From a virus, in IMG/VR virus record IMGVR_UViG_3300023174_000036, positions 62,001 to 126,000 of that record: DNA of 64,000 nt; one strand, written 5' to 3'. Below, piece by piece: positions 10,553-18,666 of this stretch; position 1 is the stretch's first letter, and each line of letters begins with the position of its first letter. The notes under the pieces are model-generated. The model saw nothing but the letters and a program-made list of their open reading frames with translations, ran no database searches and had not been told where the DNA came from. The translations under genes were made by a program, and so were the position numbers.

Positions 10553-12046
10553 TTATCCAATAATTAATGCAGTTGCAATACCAATATCTGTTGCCACGTC
10601 GGCAGTTACACCAGCGGCTGAACCAGCAACGCTGAACCATGCACTGCCAGTCCACATTTCAACAAGATTTAATTCTGTATTGTAACGTATCATTCCTTGT
10701 TCAGTTTCTGATTGGCTTGGTCTTGCACCAACTGTACCAATAGGAATAACAACGCCGTTGGTTCCTGTGATTTTTACATAGCCGCCAAGTGGAGTTCCAG
10801 TCATTGCAGTTGGAGAAACTACTGGTGATGTTAAAGTAACATAATAAGTTCCAGCGCCGCCTGATCCATTTCCAAAACCTGTAATGTAGGTGCCTGCGGA
10901 TACTCCGCCTGAAACAACCATTTTATAAGAAATAGTTCCAGTGACTGATGTAGCTGTTAGCACCAACGGGGTTGCTGTCATTGTGGTTGAGGCAGCGGCC
11001 TGGCTGTTATTAACTAACCACTGGCTGGCGGAACTTGTTCCAGTTCCGCTGATGTTACTGACAATATATGTGCCTGCTTGTACTCCAGGCCCGGTCAGCA
11101 ATTGTCCTGGAACAATAGTTCCAGTTGGTGCTGTTGACACAAACAACGTAGTTCCAGCAATAAGTCCAGTAAATGTTAGTGGAACTCCTTGAGCAACGGT
11201 TCCAGTCCATGTAGTTGCTGGAGTTACTTGTTCGATTGTTGTTACTGCACCAGCCACTACGTTGGTAATTTTATTGTCAGAAAACCTAACATTACCAATC
11301 TGTGTTCCGCCAGAACCAGTTGATATCAAATTAATATCTGTATTGGTGTTTATGGTACTGATTGTTGAGCCGGTAAAATCCAATGCTGAAGTTCTAGCTG
11401 TTGTGGTATTTAAAGTTGTGGCATTGGCATTTACAATGTTGCCGTTTTGTGCATAAACATTTAACCATTGTTTGCCAACGCTACCCAAGCTGTATGTGTT
11501 ATTGATATCTGGCACAATATCACTGTTGATTTCGCCGCCAAATGTGATATTATCAGTGTTGGCATCGCCCAGTGTTAAACTACCATCAGCGGTGATACTG
11601 CCAGTTGCATGTAAATCGCCATTGACCAACACATTGCCGTTGAACTTGGTTTGGCCTGTGCCGGTGGTATTGATAATTAAATCTACGTTGGTTCCAACTG
11701 TGGAAATCACATTGCCCGTCATGGCCAACTGAGTTCCAATAGTTGCACGGCCCTGATACACTACACCGTTTGCGCCACTTGGTACAAAATTAATAGTTGT
11801 ACTGGTGCTACTGATTGTGTTACCGGTTAAAGTGAATGATGCAATAGCTGCCTGATTGGCAGCTTCAATATTTGTTGTTTGTGTTGTTCCGTTTACATCT
11901 AATTGGTACAAGGGCGTGGCGGTATTAACACCTACGCGGCCATTTTTAACATCTAAGTAAAGTAGGCTCGTCTCAAAGGCCAGATTTACACCATTGCGGA
12001 GTAAATTATCCTTTAAGAGCGGACCCGATATTCGACCAACAGCCAT
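10553..12046 (-). CDS. Tail fibre-like structural protein with RISGPLL N-terminus
   Basis: About 497 residues. The frame opens further upstream at a GTG, but the ribosome-binding site AAGGGAG lies just before two tandem ATGs (12049 and 12046); spacing favours 12046, giving MAVGRISGPLL. The N-terminus (RISGPLLKDNLLRNGVNLAFE...LYLDVKNGRVGVNT) is shared with 12168-14264, so it is probably a common attachment domain. The middle has repeats of GDLHATGSITADGSLTLGD and AGTYYV..SPVVSPTAMTG type, beta-prism-like and Gly/Thr-rich. Near the C-terminus is GMIRYNTELNLVEMWTGSAW, a motif also found in the next two fibre genes upstream. Role inferred: fibre or whisker component. A late-promoter-like octamer lies about 100 bp upstream. 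Confidence 0.75.
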   Translation of the reverse strand: MAVGRISGPLLKDNLLRNGVNLAFETSLLYLDVKNGRVGVNTATPLYQLDVNGTTQTTNIEAANQAAIASFTLTGNTISSTSTTINFVPSGANGVVYQGRATIGTQLAMTGNVISTVGTNVDLIINTTGTGQTKFNGNVLVNGDLHATGSITADGSLTLGDANTDNITFGGEINSDIVPDINNTYSLGSVGKQWLNVYAQNGNIVNANATTLNTTTARTSALDFTGSTISTINTNTDINLISTGSGGTQIGNVRFSDNKITNVVAGAVTTIEQVTPATTWTGTVAQGVPLTFTGLIAGTTLFVSTAPTGTIVPGQLLTGPGVQAGTYIVSNISGTGTSSASQWLVNNSQAAASTTMTATPLVLTATSVTGTISYKMVVSGGVSAGTYITGFGNGSGGAGTYYVTLTSPVVSPTAMTGTPLGGYVKITGTNGVVIPIGTVGARPSQSETEQGMIRYNTELNLVEMWTGSAWFSVAGSAAGVTADVATDIGIATALIIG

Positions 12047-12147
12047 CATCGCTCCCTTGTACACCGAGTTTCACGGATAACCACCTTACATAGCGGGTTT
12101 ACCACTGTTGAATATCGTAAAAACTTGGTCAGTCTTTACAGTAATAG

Positions 12148-12155
12148 TATTTATT
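12148..12155 (-). promoter_or_regulatory. Late-promoter-like octamer AATAAATA
   Basis: The minus strand reads ATATAATAAATACTATT, matching TATAAATA at 7 of 8 positions and the extended AATAAATAC form. It lies in the only sizeable gap (12065-12167) between fibre genes, about 100 bp upstream of the start at 12046. The long leader is unusual for this window. Confidence 0.55.
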
Positions 12156-12167
12156 ATATTTTGGTTT

Positions 12168-14264
12168 TTAACCCAGTATAAGGGCCCAAATGTCCTGTAT
12201 AGCACCAACTTCAGTTGAGCTAAGTACTGGGCTAGTTCCAATGATTGGAATCCATTTGCGTTGTGATGTTAAATTACTGCCGGCAGGCAATGTGTTTAGC
12301 AACGGAGTATTGATTGTTACAGATGTGTTTGTTGACACTGCTGTTATTATTGATCCTCCAGCAAATGCAAGAAGATCAGAAGTAGAAGATATAAAATCTC
12401 CCACATTAAATCCCACAGTATTAGTAGTAAAAATTTGTGTAGCGCCGGCTGTGGCAGTTACTGAATTTGTTGATAAGCTAACAACCTGAGTGTTACTTAC
12501 ATTGGCATACACTTCAATATAATTCACATCGCTATTGTAGCGCATAGTTCCAAGTTCTGCGGCAGCTGGGCGTTGTAGTGTTGTGCCTTTTGGAATTACT
12601 AGTCCTCGTGTGCCGCCGAATTTAGTATAACCAATACCAGTAGCACCAAACTCCAAAGGTACAACAGCATTGTTATGCGTAATTGTGTTGTTTTTAATAT
12701 AAATTTTATTGTTTAAATTTACTTTTCCTGTGCCGCTAATTGTTATGTTAAAAGTTTCGGTGCCTGGATTAACGGAATTGCCAGTTATTGTTAAGCCGCT
12801 TTGCGCCCATGTTCCTGCTGTGACAGTTGTTGAAAACAAATCAGTAACAGTTAAATTTTGAGAATAAACATTGTTCCAATTTTTTGCGCCGCTTCCTAAA
12901 CTATATGTATATGGTGTAGAAGTTGAATCTGTAAATAAATTTTGATCATCTTCTGTTAGAAACAAATCCAAAGTCTCTGTTATCAATTGTTCAGAACTAC
13001 CAACTATTACACCTGTCAGTATTGATGGTATCAAATCACTGCTGACATCTGCGGCAAAAGTGATGTTGTCAGTATCGTCATTACCCAATGTGATGTTGCC
13101 GTCAAATGTGATATTGCCAACAGCATGTAAATTACCATCTATCAAAACACCAGTGTTTTGTTGTATTAAAAAAGGGCCTGATGTATTAAAAGACACTCCG
13201 CCGTTATTGATTATTGTTTGTGTTCCACTAATATCTGTAAGAAATGCTCCACTGTTGGCCACAATTAACAACAACTTTGTATTTGCGCTGTTAGCTAATG
13301 CTGTTGTGGGAACTGAAATACTGGCCGCAACTGGGTCGTAATAGTTTGAACCCACAGTTAATTTTATTTGTGTTAGTTGTCCAATAAAATTATATGCTGT
13401 ATTATAAACCCACCCAATGTATCCGGTTGTTCCTGAATAATTTGTAGCTGTTACATAACTATTAACAGATTTAATTCCATTTAAAAATAGTGCTGTCTGT
13501 CCACTGCTATCTCGTGTTACTGCAAGATGATACCATGTGTTTGTAGACATTGTGGGTACGGTGAATGTGATAGCATCTTGCATGGCCCGATCAACTTGGA
13601 TTATACTGCTAGTCAAAAAGAATATGCTCATTCCAAGGGGAGCATTTGCTCCTAGTATGGTCTGAATTGACGAGCTAAAGTTGCCAGTGCTGTAAAAGAA
13701 ACATTCAAAAGTAAACGCTTGGGTGCCGATTGTTTGGGCATCACTTAGAGAAAGATAGTTACTGCCTGAAAAACTAAGACTGGCAGCAGGTGTGGTACTT
13801 CCAATAATAGTTTTGCCAGTAGGACTAATGTTTATTTCAGTATTAGTAGTACCAGTTAGTGAATTATTTAAAAATGCAAAGTAGCCAGTTGACCCTAATC
13901 CGTTAAAAGTAACCAACTGATCGCCCACGGCTGGGCTGATAGTGATGTTGTTATTGGTAAAGTTCTGTATTTTATCAGTGTCATTGAAAGTGAGATTACC
14001 AATGGCAGCTTGAGCTGTTACTATAAGATCAGATAATGCAGAATTAGTTCTTGCAAAACGGCTGTTGCCTGGAGCAGTCAGTGTTCGTGTTGGAGTGTTT
14101 GTTCCAAAACCCACATACTTGTTTGTAACATTTAAATATAACTTGTCAGTATCAAAAGCAAGATTAACACCGTTGCGACGTAGATCTTCTGACAATAAAG
14201 GACCGCTGATACGTCCTAGCTCTTTACCGCCATTTAAGTTACCACCCGTAAGCGTTAGAGCCAT
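12168..14264 (-). CDS. Fibre-like protein with LamG/concanavalin-type lectin domain
   Basis: The protein has 698 residues; its ATG follows AAGGAG. The N-terminus (GRISGPLLSEDLRRNGVNLAF...LYLNVTNKYVGFGTNTPT) matches the gene at 10553-12046. Residues about 166-340 form a LamG/jelly-roll lectin-like domain: FTFECFFYSTG, NTWYHLAVTRDSSGQTALFLNG, and the closing IGQLTQIKL strand are the classic order. Repeats of VLIDGNLHAVGNITFDGNITLGNDDTDNITF type follow, then VIPKGTTLQRPAAAELGTMRYNS, the motif common to these fibre genes. Role inferred: fibre subunit in which a sugar-binding lectin domain has been inserted between the shared N-terminal and C-terminal parts. Confidence 0.75.
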   Translation of the reverse strand: MALTLTGGNLNGGKELGRISGPLLSEDLRRNGVNLAFDTDKLYLNVTNKYVGFGTNTPTRTLTAPGNSRFARTNSALSDLIVTAQAAIGNLTFNDTDKIQNFTNNNITISPAVGDQLVTFNGLGSTGYFAFLNNSLTGTTNTEINISPTGKTIIGSTTPAASLSFSGSNYLSLSDAQTIGTQAFTFECFFYSTGNFSSSIQTILGANAPLGMSIFFLTSSIIQVDRAMQDAITFTVPTMSTNTWYHLAVTRDSSGQTALFLNGIKSVNSYVTATNYSGTTGYIGWVYNTAYNFIGQLTQIKLTVGSNYYDPVAASISVPTTALANSANTKLLLIVANSGAFLTDISGTQTIINNGGVSFNTSGPFLIQQNTGVLIDGNLHAVGNITFDGNITLGNDDTDNITFAADVSSDLIPSILTGVIVGSSEQLITETLDLFLTEDDQNLFTDSTSTPYTYSLGSGAKNWNNVYSQNLTVTDLFSTTVTAGTWAQSGLTITGNSVNPGTETFNITISGTGKVNLNNKIYIKNNTITHNNAVVPLEFGATGIGYTKFGGTRGLVIPKGTTLQRPAAAELGTMRYNSDVNYIEVYANVSNTQVVSLSTNSVTATAGATQIFTTNTVGFNVGDFISSTSDLLAFAGGSIITAVSTNTSVTINTPLLNTLPAGSNLTSQRKWIPIIGTSPVLSSTEVGAIQDIWALILG

Positions 14265-14275
14265 GTGCTAACTCC

Positions 14276-15274
14276 TTATTGGTCAAAACCAATCAGTGCA
14301 GTAACAGCTTTGCCTGGAGGAACAGGACTGCTAAAATACAAATAATATCCAGTACCTGCTTGGCTTGATTTTGTAATGGTGATTGCAGTGTTTGCATCTA
14401 TTACAGATCCGCTTGTTGCGGCACTTAACACAACACTGGTCAATGCACCGGTATTGGTGTTGGTAGCATAACTTAATACTGTTCTACCTGTAATTGCACT
14501 GCTTCCAGACAGGGTTGCTCCGGTAATGTTCACAGCAGGATATATTGTACTGGCCGCTTCAATTGTTCCGCTGGTTGTTTGAGCGCCTGTGGCAGTGTGT
14601 GCATACGATACTGAAGAAGCAGTTGATCCAGTAACTGTAAAAGAACCATTGTATGCATACGGAATTACTCCAGAAACTATGATTGTTTCTCCAATAGCAA
14701 ACGGTGCAACAGTTCCAGGTGTAAACGTTAATGTAACTGTTGTACCCGTTCCGGATGCAGTCAATGTTGACACTGTTGTATTAAAATACAATGTTGAACT
14801 GCCAATTGCAGAACTTACACTAGTTTTGCCCGCATACACTTCCGAAGGAAAAGTTGGATTTTGTACAACTGTGTAGTTAGTAGTATGTAGTTGTAAAACA
14901 TTTTCAACCAGCACTAACAAGTTAGCGCCAGACCAAGTGTAGCCGCGTTGTATATTGCCAGTTGGTGCTGGATTTAATGGACCGTAATATATTGTGTCAC
15001 CGTCACCGATGCCCAATGTCTGTTGCGTAATTGATCCAGATTCTCTGTAGCGCAATGCTCTCCAAGTACTGCCTTGATATACTTCTATATCTAATGATGT
15101 TGTGTTGTAACGTATCATACCATTGACTGGAACTGATGGTCTAGTCCCATCTGGACCGCTTGGTAATGTCAAATTGTTTTGGCTACCCATTACAATTGCA
15201 TTGTTCGTGTCTACATAAAGCGTATTATCATACACTGCTCTACGATTAAGGGTTTGTCTTCTTAGGAATCTCAT
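14276..15274 (-). CDS. Fibre-like structural protein (332 aa)
   Basis: The protein has 332 residues. The start codon overlaps the stop of the upstream gene as TAATG, so translation is coupled. The N-terminal part has LPSGPDGTRPSVPVNGMIRYNTTSLDIEVYQGSTWRALR, the same MIRYNt....iEvy.gs.W element found at the C-termini of the two fibres downstream. The C-terminal 200 residues are Thr/Ser/Gly-rich beta repeats (TLTASGTGTTVTLTF..., GETIIVSGVIPYAYNGSFTV) and end in GFDQ. It looks like a detached fibre C-terminal domain turned into its own gene. Function inferred from similarity and context only. Confidence 0.7.
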   Translation of the reverse strand: MRFLRRQTLNRRAVYDNTLYVDTNNAIVMGSQNNLTLPSGPDGTRPSVPVNGMIRYNTTSLDIEVYQGSTWRALRYRESGSITQQTLGIGDGDTIYYGPLNPAPTGNIQRGYTWSGANLLVLVENVLQLHTTNYTVVQNPTFPSEVYAGKTSVSSAIGSSTLYFNTTVSTLTASGTGTTVTLTFTPGTVAPFAIGETIIVSGVIPYAYNGSFTVTGSTASSVSYAHTATGAQTTSGTIEAASTIYPAVNITGATLSGSSAITGRTVLSYATNTNTGALTSVVLSAATSGSVIDANTAITITKSSQAGTGYYLYFSSPVPPGKAVTALIGFDQ

Positions 15275-15618
15275 TATACTGTCAATGTGCTTATGGCCAT
15301 TACCAGTGTACTTGCTACACTTGATTTAGCATACAACATATCTCCGTTAGCTAAAACTAATTTTTCTTGATCTAAACTAAGAGTCTCCCCTGCTGTGATA
15401 GGAATAGCATTAACAATTAAATGGTTTGCTGTTAAAGTTACACCAGCTGGAACTGCATACAAAGATAAATTTGCAGTGTTATTTGTTGGATTCGCTGGAT
15501 CAAATGCAAATAGATTGCAAATAATCATGCTGGTGATTGCATTACTGCCGGTGCTAGTGTAAACTGGACTTGCTGGTAAATTTGCCGCGTATGCAATTGG
15601 TGTTGATGTCAATGCCAT
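15274..15618 (-). CDS. Small beta-rich virion protein (114 aa), paralogue of 10220-10549
   Basis: The protein has 114 residues; its ATG is preceded by AAGGAAAGAAC. Predicted all-beta, with ITSMIICNLFAF, LSLYAVPAGV and IPITAGETLSLDQEKLVLANGDMLYAKSS. The last segment matches the KIVLANSCKLTITSDTASS region of the protein at 10220-10549, suggesting an ancient duplication. The N-terminal 20 residues are Ala/Pro-rich. Overlap TAATG couples it to the 332-residue gene downstream. Probably a minor virion protein linked with the fibres; no enzymatic motif is visible. Confidence 0.7.
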   Translation of the reverse strand: MALTSTPIAYAANLPASPVYTSTGSNAITSMIICNLFAFDPANPTNNTANLSLYAVPAGVTLTANHLIVNAIPITAGETLSLDQEKLVLANGDMLYAKSSVASTLVMAISTLTV

Positions 15619-15627
15619 GTTCTTTCC

Positions 15628-16593
15628 TTATAGTAAAATACTCAATAAAACTGCTCTGCTTCTAGATACCAGTTCGTCTGAGGTATTTACATTTTTAAAA
15701 AATAGTCCAGATTTTCCCGGACCCACTGTTGGTGTAGAATATAATTTAGTTAAACCAGATATCACTGGCGGATCAATGCTTTGATCTGACAAATTCAAAA
15801 CAGCATCAATTTTAACATTATTATTAATTGCAGTCAGTACCAAACTGTTTGACGAAGTGTTTGTAATTGTATCTGTAAACAAGTTAATGTTATTAACACT
15901 CACACCAACTGGGCTAATTGTTGCTCTAATTTGCTGTCCAACAAAAAATTGTATGTTGGTTTGAAATGCCTGTACCTTACTGTCTTCCAATCCAAAACTT
16001 GCACCTGGGGGAAAATACATACGGTCCACAGTTGCAACACCGTTGCTGGCAGCAACATAATTTGTGACAGTTTTCCAATTGGGAATATCATTATCGTTGA
16101 CCACTCGTAGATAATAGTTTGTGCTGTTAGCAACGCTTAGTACACCGCTGGATGATTGCATATCAAAAACTAGATTGCTGGAACCATCATTCACGATTGT
16201 GGCCACTTGCAAACCAGCTTTTTTACCATCGTTGGTTTTTAATACAAATGTTCCGCCCACGTTTGTGGTATTTGGAAAATCATAATGATTTACATTTTCG
16301 TCAAACAAAAACTGGCCTGCTGGGCGAGTACCACGACTAATTTGCACACCAGATTGACCACTAATTGGCGATGCAAGAGTAATGCCTGCACCAGTTTGAT
16401 TCTTGTTCAATACAATAATATTATCTTCAATAGCTAAGTTAGTTGTATTGACTGTTGTTGTTTCGCCTTGTACTACCAAGTCACCTGTGACAATCACAGT
16501 ACCAACATCTACGCCGGTATCCAATGTTATAGTTCCACCGCTAGCAGTTTGTAATCTATAATTGCTTTGACTGACTTTTAGTACTCTTGACAT
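15628..16593 (-). CDS. Structural/fibre-like protein (321 aa)
   Basis: The protein has 321 residues; its ATG is preceded by AAGGATATAGA. Residues about 35-65 contain VTGDLVVQGETTTVNTTN followed by LAIEDNIIVLNKNQ, an element common in phage fibre and neck-appendage proteins and also present in the plus-strand fibre gene at 59618 (LTVEGNLTSVNTTNVEIADKLIEL). The rest is beta-strand-rich with a DDGKK-like turn and a C-terminal GPGKSGLFFKNVNTSDELVSRSRAVLLSILL. Likely a fibre or head-decoration component. A hairpin (16612-16627) lies between it and the gene upstream. Confidence 0.7.
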   Translation of the reverse strand: MSRVLKVSQSNYRLQTASGGTITLDTGVDVGTVIVTGDLVVQGETTTVNTTNLAIEDNIIVLNKNQTGAGITLASPISGQSGVQISRGTRPAGQFLFDENVNHYDFPNTTNVGGTFVLKTNDGKKAGLQVATIVNDGSSNLVFDMQSSSGVLSVANSTNYYLRVVNDNDIPNWKTVTNYVAASNGVATVDRMYFPPGASFGLEDSKVQAFQTNIQFFVGQQIRATISPVGVSVNNINLFTDTITNTSSNSLVLTAINNNVKIDAVLNLSDQSIDPPVISGLTKLYSTPTVGPGKSGLFFKNVNTSDELVSRSRAVLLSILL

Positions 16594-16611
16594 TCTATAT
16601 CCTTATAGTTG

Positions 16612-16627
16612 GGGGACCTAAGTCCCC
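16612..16627. other. GC-rich hairpin between structural genes
   Basis: GGGGAC-CTAA-GTCCCC forms a 6 bp perfect stem just after the stop of the 229-codon gene and before the ribosome-binding site of the 321-codon gene. It has no T-run on either side, so it looks like an mRNA-stability or processing hairpin more than an intrinsic terminator. Confidence 0.45.
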
Positions 16628-16635
16628 GTTCCTAA

Positions 16636-17325
16636 TTAAGCGTTGGCTAATGTTACTGATACACCGTTCACAGCAGAACCCAATGTCCACTTGACTGGCA
16701 CGCCAGTAGCAAATTGTGTTCCTGAATTACGTACCAATACCACCGTACGGTTAGTAATTTTTCTAACCCAGTATGTTCCGCTTGCGCTGTCAGTTGCAAC
16801 AATGGCCATTTCTCCGGCGGCTGCTGGAGTAGCTTGAACTAATTTACAAATTGCTACGCCGTCTTGTGTACGAACTTGAAAACGTCTGCTACCAGTTTGA
16901 CGAACAATATCATTACCGCTTGTGCGATTAGTTGAACCAATTGTGATTGCTTGCACTGATAATGCATTTGGTACTGAAGAAGTTGTCAATGTTGCTACAG
17001 GAGTAGCTGAACCTGTACCACCAGCAACGCTGCCGTTGAATGTGATGGTTGGAGCCGCTGTATAGCCCGTGCCTGGAGATACCACTGTTACTGTATAAGT
17101 TGTTGCGGCAGTTACCACAACACTCAACACTGCTTTTCTACCACCGGCAATTTGTGGTGCAGTAATACTGGCCGCTGGGATGGTATATGTACCATTTACT
17201 AGTGTACCTAATGTACCAGCTGGTGCTGTTACACTTGCTACACCCTCACCGCCAGTTTCTTCTGCTCTGTTTGATGCGTTTGGATTTCTATCTCCAAAAA
17301 ATCTACCATTTAAAGGACGTCCCAT
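16636..17325 (-). CDS. Virion structural protein downstream of the major capsid gene (229 aa)
   Basis: The protein has 229 residues; its ATG follows AAGGAGAAACTAAA. N-terminus MGRPLNGRFFGDRNPNASN, then GGEGVASVT, a VVSPGTGYTAAPTITFNGS repeat of the GsGYt..PtvtftG type, and a C-terminal domain with RQTGSRRFQVRTQDGVAICKL. Proteins with this start and domain order are often found near the capsid gene in aquatic T4-like phages, so a capsid-decoration or minor head role is plausible, but that is recall and not a search. It follows the capsid terminator and has its own late-promoter-like octamer 89 bp upstream. Confidence 0.7.
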   Translation of the reverse strand: MGRPLNGRFFGDRNPNASNRAEETGGEGVASVTAPAGTLGTLVNGTYTIPAASITAPQIAGGRKAVLSVVVTAATTYTVTVVSPGTGYTAAPTITFNGSVAGGTGSATPVATLTTSSVPNALSVQAITIGSTNRTSGNDIVRQTGSRRFQVRTQDGVAICKLVQATPAAAGEMAIVATDSASGTYWVRKITNRTVVLVRNSGTQFATGVPVKWTLGSAVNGVSVTLANA

Positions 17326-17414
17326 TTTAGTTTCTCCTTAAGAAATAACAGCGTTCTAGGCTGTACGCGGTTGGATTTCCGCATAAAATTCACACCATGT
17401 GAATCATTACTATG

Positions 17415-17422
17415 TATTTAGC
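17415..17422 (-). promoter_or_regulatory. Weak late-promoter-like octamer GCTAAATA
   Basis: On the minus strand GCTAAATACATAG lies just beyond the capsid terminator and before the 229-codon structural gene. It matches TATAAATA at 6 of 8 positions and keeps the trailing C common to this window's boxes. Position is its main support. Confidence 0.4.
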
Positions 17423-17429
17423 CGAGAAT

Positions 17430-17455
17430 AAAAAAGGACCCGAAGGTCCTTTTTT
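17430..17455. terminator. Bidirectional intrinsic terminator after the major capsid gene
   Basis: AAAAAAGGACC (17430-17440), loop CGAA, GGTCCTTTTTT (17445-17455): a perfect inverted repeat with an A-run on one side and a T-run on the other, so it can act on both strands. It sits 28 bp past the stop of gp23, the expected place to end the head operon transcript and limit read-through into the fibre genes. Confidence 0.9.
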
Positions 17456-17482
17456 AATATTACTTCTAACTTTAATTTCAGA

Positions 17483-18655
17483 TTAACTGAATTTAACGTT
17501 ACCACTAGTAATAGCAACGCGACCTAAGTAGTCAGCGGCATTACCTAGTGAGCTTGCTGTGTTTGACAACTCAACATAGCCATAACGTGTCATGAATGAT
17601 ACGACTGGCTCAAATGTTGATGGGTCTAAAACAACACCACTGCTCATCAATGGAATGTATGGGCAATAGAATGCAGGAGCATCAGACTCTGAACCGCCTT
17701 TGTAGCCGATTAGAACGTCTGTTGAATCTTGTGCATAGCTGTTTACATATACTTTCATTGCATTGTTCAATGTACCAACAAACTTGGTGTTTGTAGGTGC
17801 TTCGAATGTACCTTCTGTTGTACGAGCAAATGCGCTTGTAGTAGCAGACTGTAGAATTGTCAATGCAAATGGGCTAACAACTGCATAGTTACCAGCGCCA
17901 CGACGTGTACGCTGAGCAATCAAGTTAGCAACACGGTTGATCTGAACTGCCAATGCGGCATGCTCATCACCAACGAATGTGGCTGTACCAGATACAGCGG
18001 CTTGGTCGTAAGTTTGTGAAGCTGAACCAGCTAAAGAGATTAGAGATGCAATGATCTCTTGGTCAATTTCAGCTGTAATTTCTTGTGCAAGAGCGGCCAT
18101 GATTTCTGCTTCAACGTCAATGCCTTGTTGGGCTTGTGCGTCTTGAGCGGCTTCAAACGTCCAGCGAGCAGACAATTTACGTGTCTTAGCTTCAACTGTC
18201 TGTTTCAAGATTTGAATAGACATACGCTTACCTGCTTGACCTTCAAGAGTCGCTGTGCTAGCGGCTTTGGCAGTAGAACTGTCATTACCAGAATAAGCAG
18301 CCGCAATCTTGAATGGGCTCAATGCCTCTTCACCAGCTACTACAGAGTCAGCTGTTGCATTGTCTGCATAGCGTACACGTAGAGTGTGAATTTGGCCAAC
18401 TGGGCCAGTCATTGGTTGTACACCAACTAACTCGTTAGCAATAACGGTTGGCATAACACGACGAATCACCGGTAAAATTACGCGGTTTAATGTTGCAACG
18501 TTGCCGGCAGAAGTGGCACCAGCTGATGGGCTTTCTAGCAAATACTTGCGAGTATTTTCAAGTGTTACACCCATTACTGATTTTTTTGTGCCTTGTAAGC
18601 CTTCTAATAGGGCTTCTTTAGTTTCTGCCCAACGTCCGTTTAGTAGTTCTGACAT
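17483..18655 (-). CDS. gp23: Major capsid protein gp23
   Basis: The protein has 390 residues; its ATG is preceded by AAGGAGAATTTAA. It forms the hexamers of the head shell. T4-type landmarks are the N-terminal delta-like arm rich in charged residues, ILPVIRRVMPTVIANELVGVQPMTGPVGQIHTLRVRY near residues 60-95, and a C-terminal ALTILQSATTSAFA...YVNSYAQDSTDVLIGYKGG. It is shorter than T4 gp23 (about 520 residues), as in many aquatic relatives. Candidate gp21 cleavage sites of the (I/L)xE type are LLE at E18 and E41 (KYLLE/SPSAG); E41 just precedes the conserved shell domain. It is the last gene of the head operon gp67-21-22-23 and is followed by a strong terminator, as expected for the most abundant product. 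Confidence 0.95.
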   Translation of the reverse strand: MSELLNGRWAETKEALLEGLQGTKKSVMGVTLENTRKYLLESPSAGATSAGNVATLNRVILPVIRRVMPTVIANELVGVQPMTGPVGQIHTLRVRYADNATADSVVAGEEALSPFKIAAAYSGNDSSTAKAASTATLEGQAGKRMSIQILKQTVEAKTRKLSARWTFEAAQDAQAQQGIDVEAEIMAALAQEITAEIDQEIIASLISLAGSASQTYDQAAVSGTATFVGDEHAALAVQINRVANLIAQRTRRGAGNYAVVSPFALTILQSATTSAFARTTEGTFEAPTNTKFVGTLNNAMKVYVNSYAQDSTDVLIGYKGGSESDAPAFYCPYIPLMSSGVVLDPSTFEPVVSFMTRYGYVELSNTASSLGNAADYLGRVAITSGNVKFS

Positions 18656-18666
18656 TTAAATTCTCC

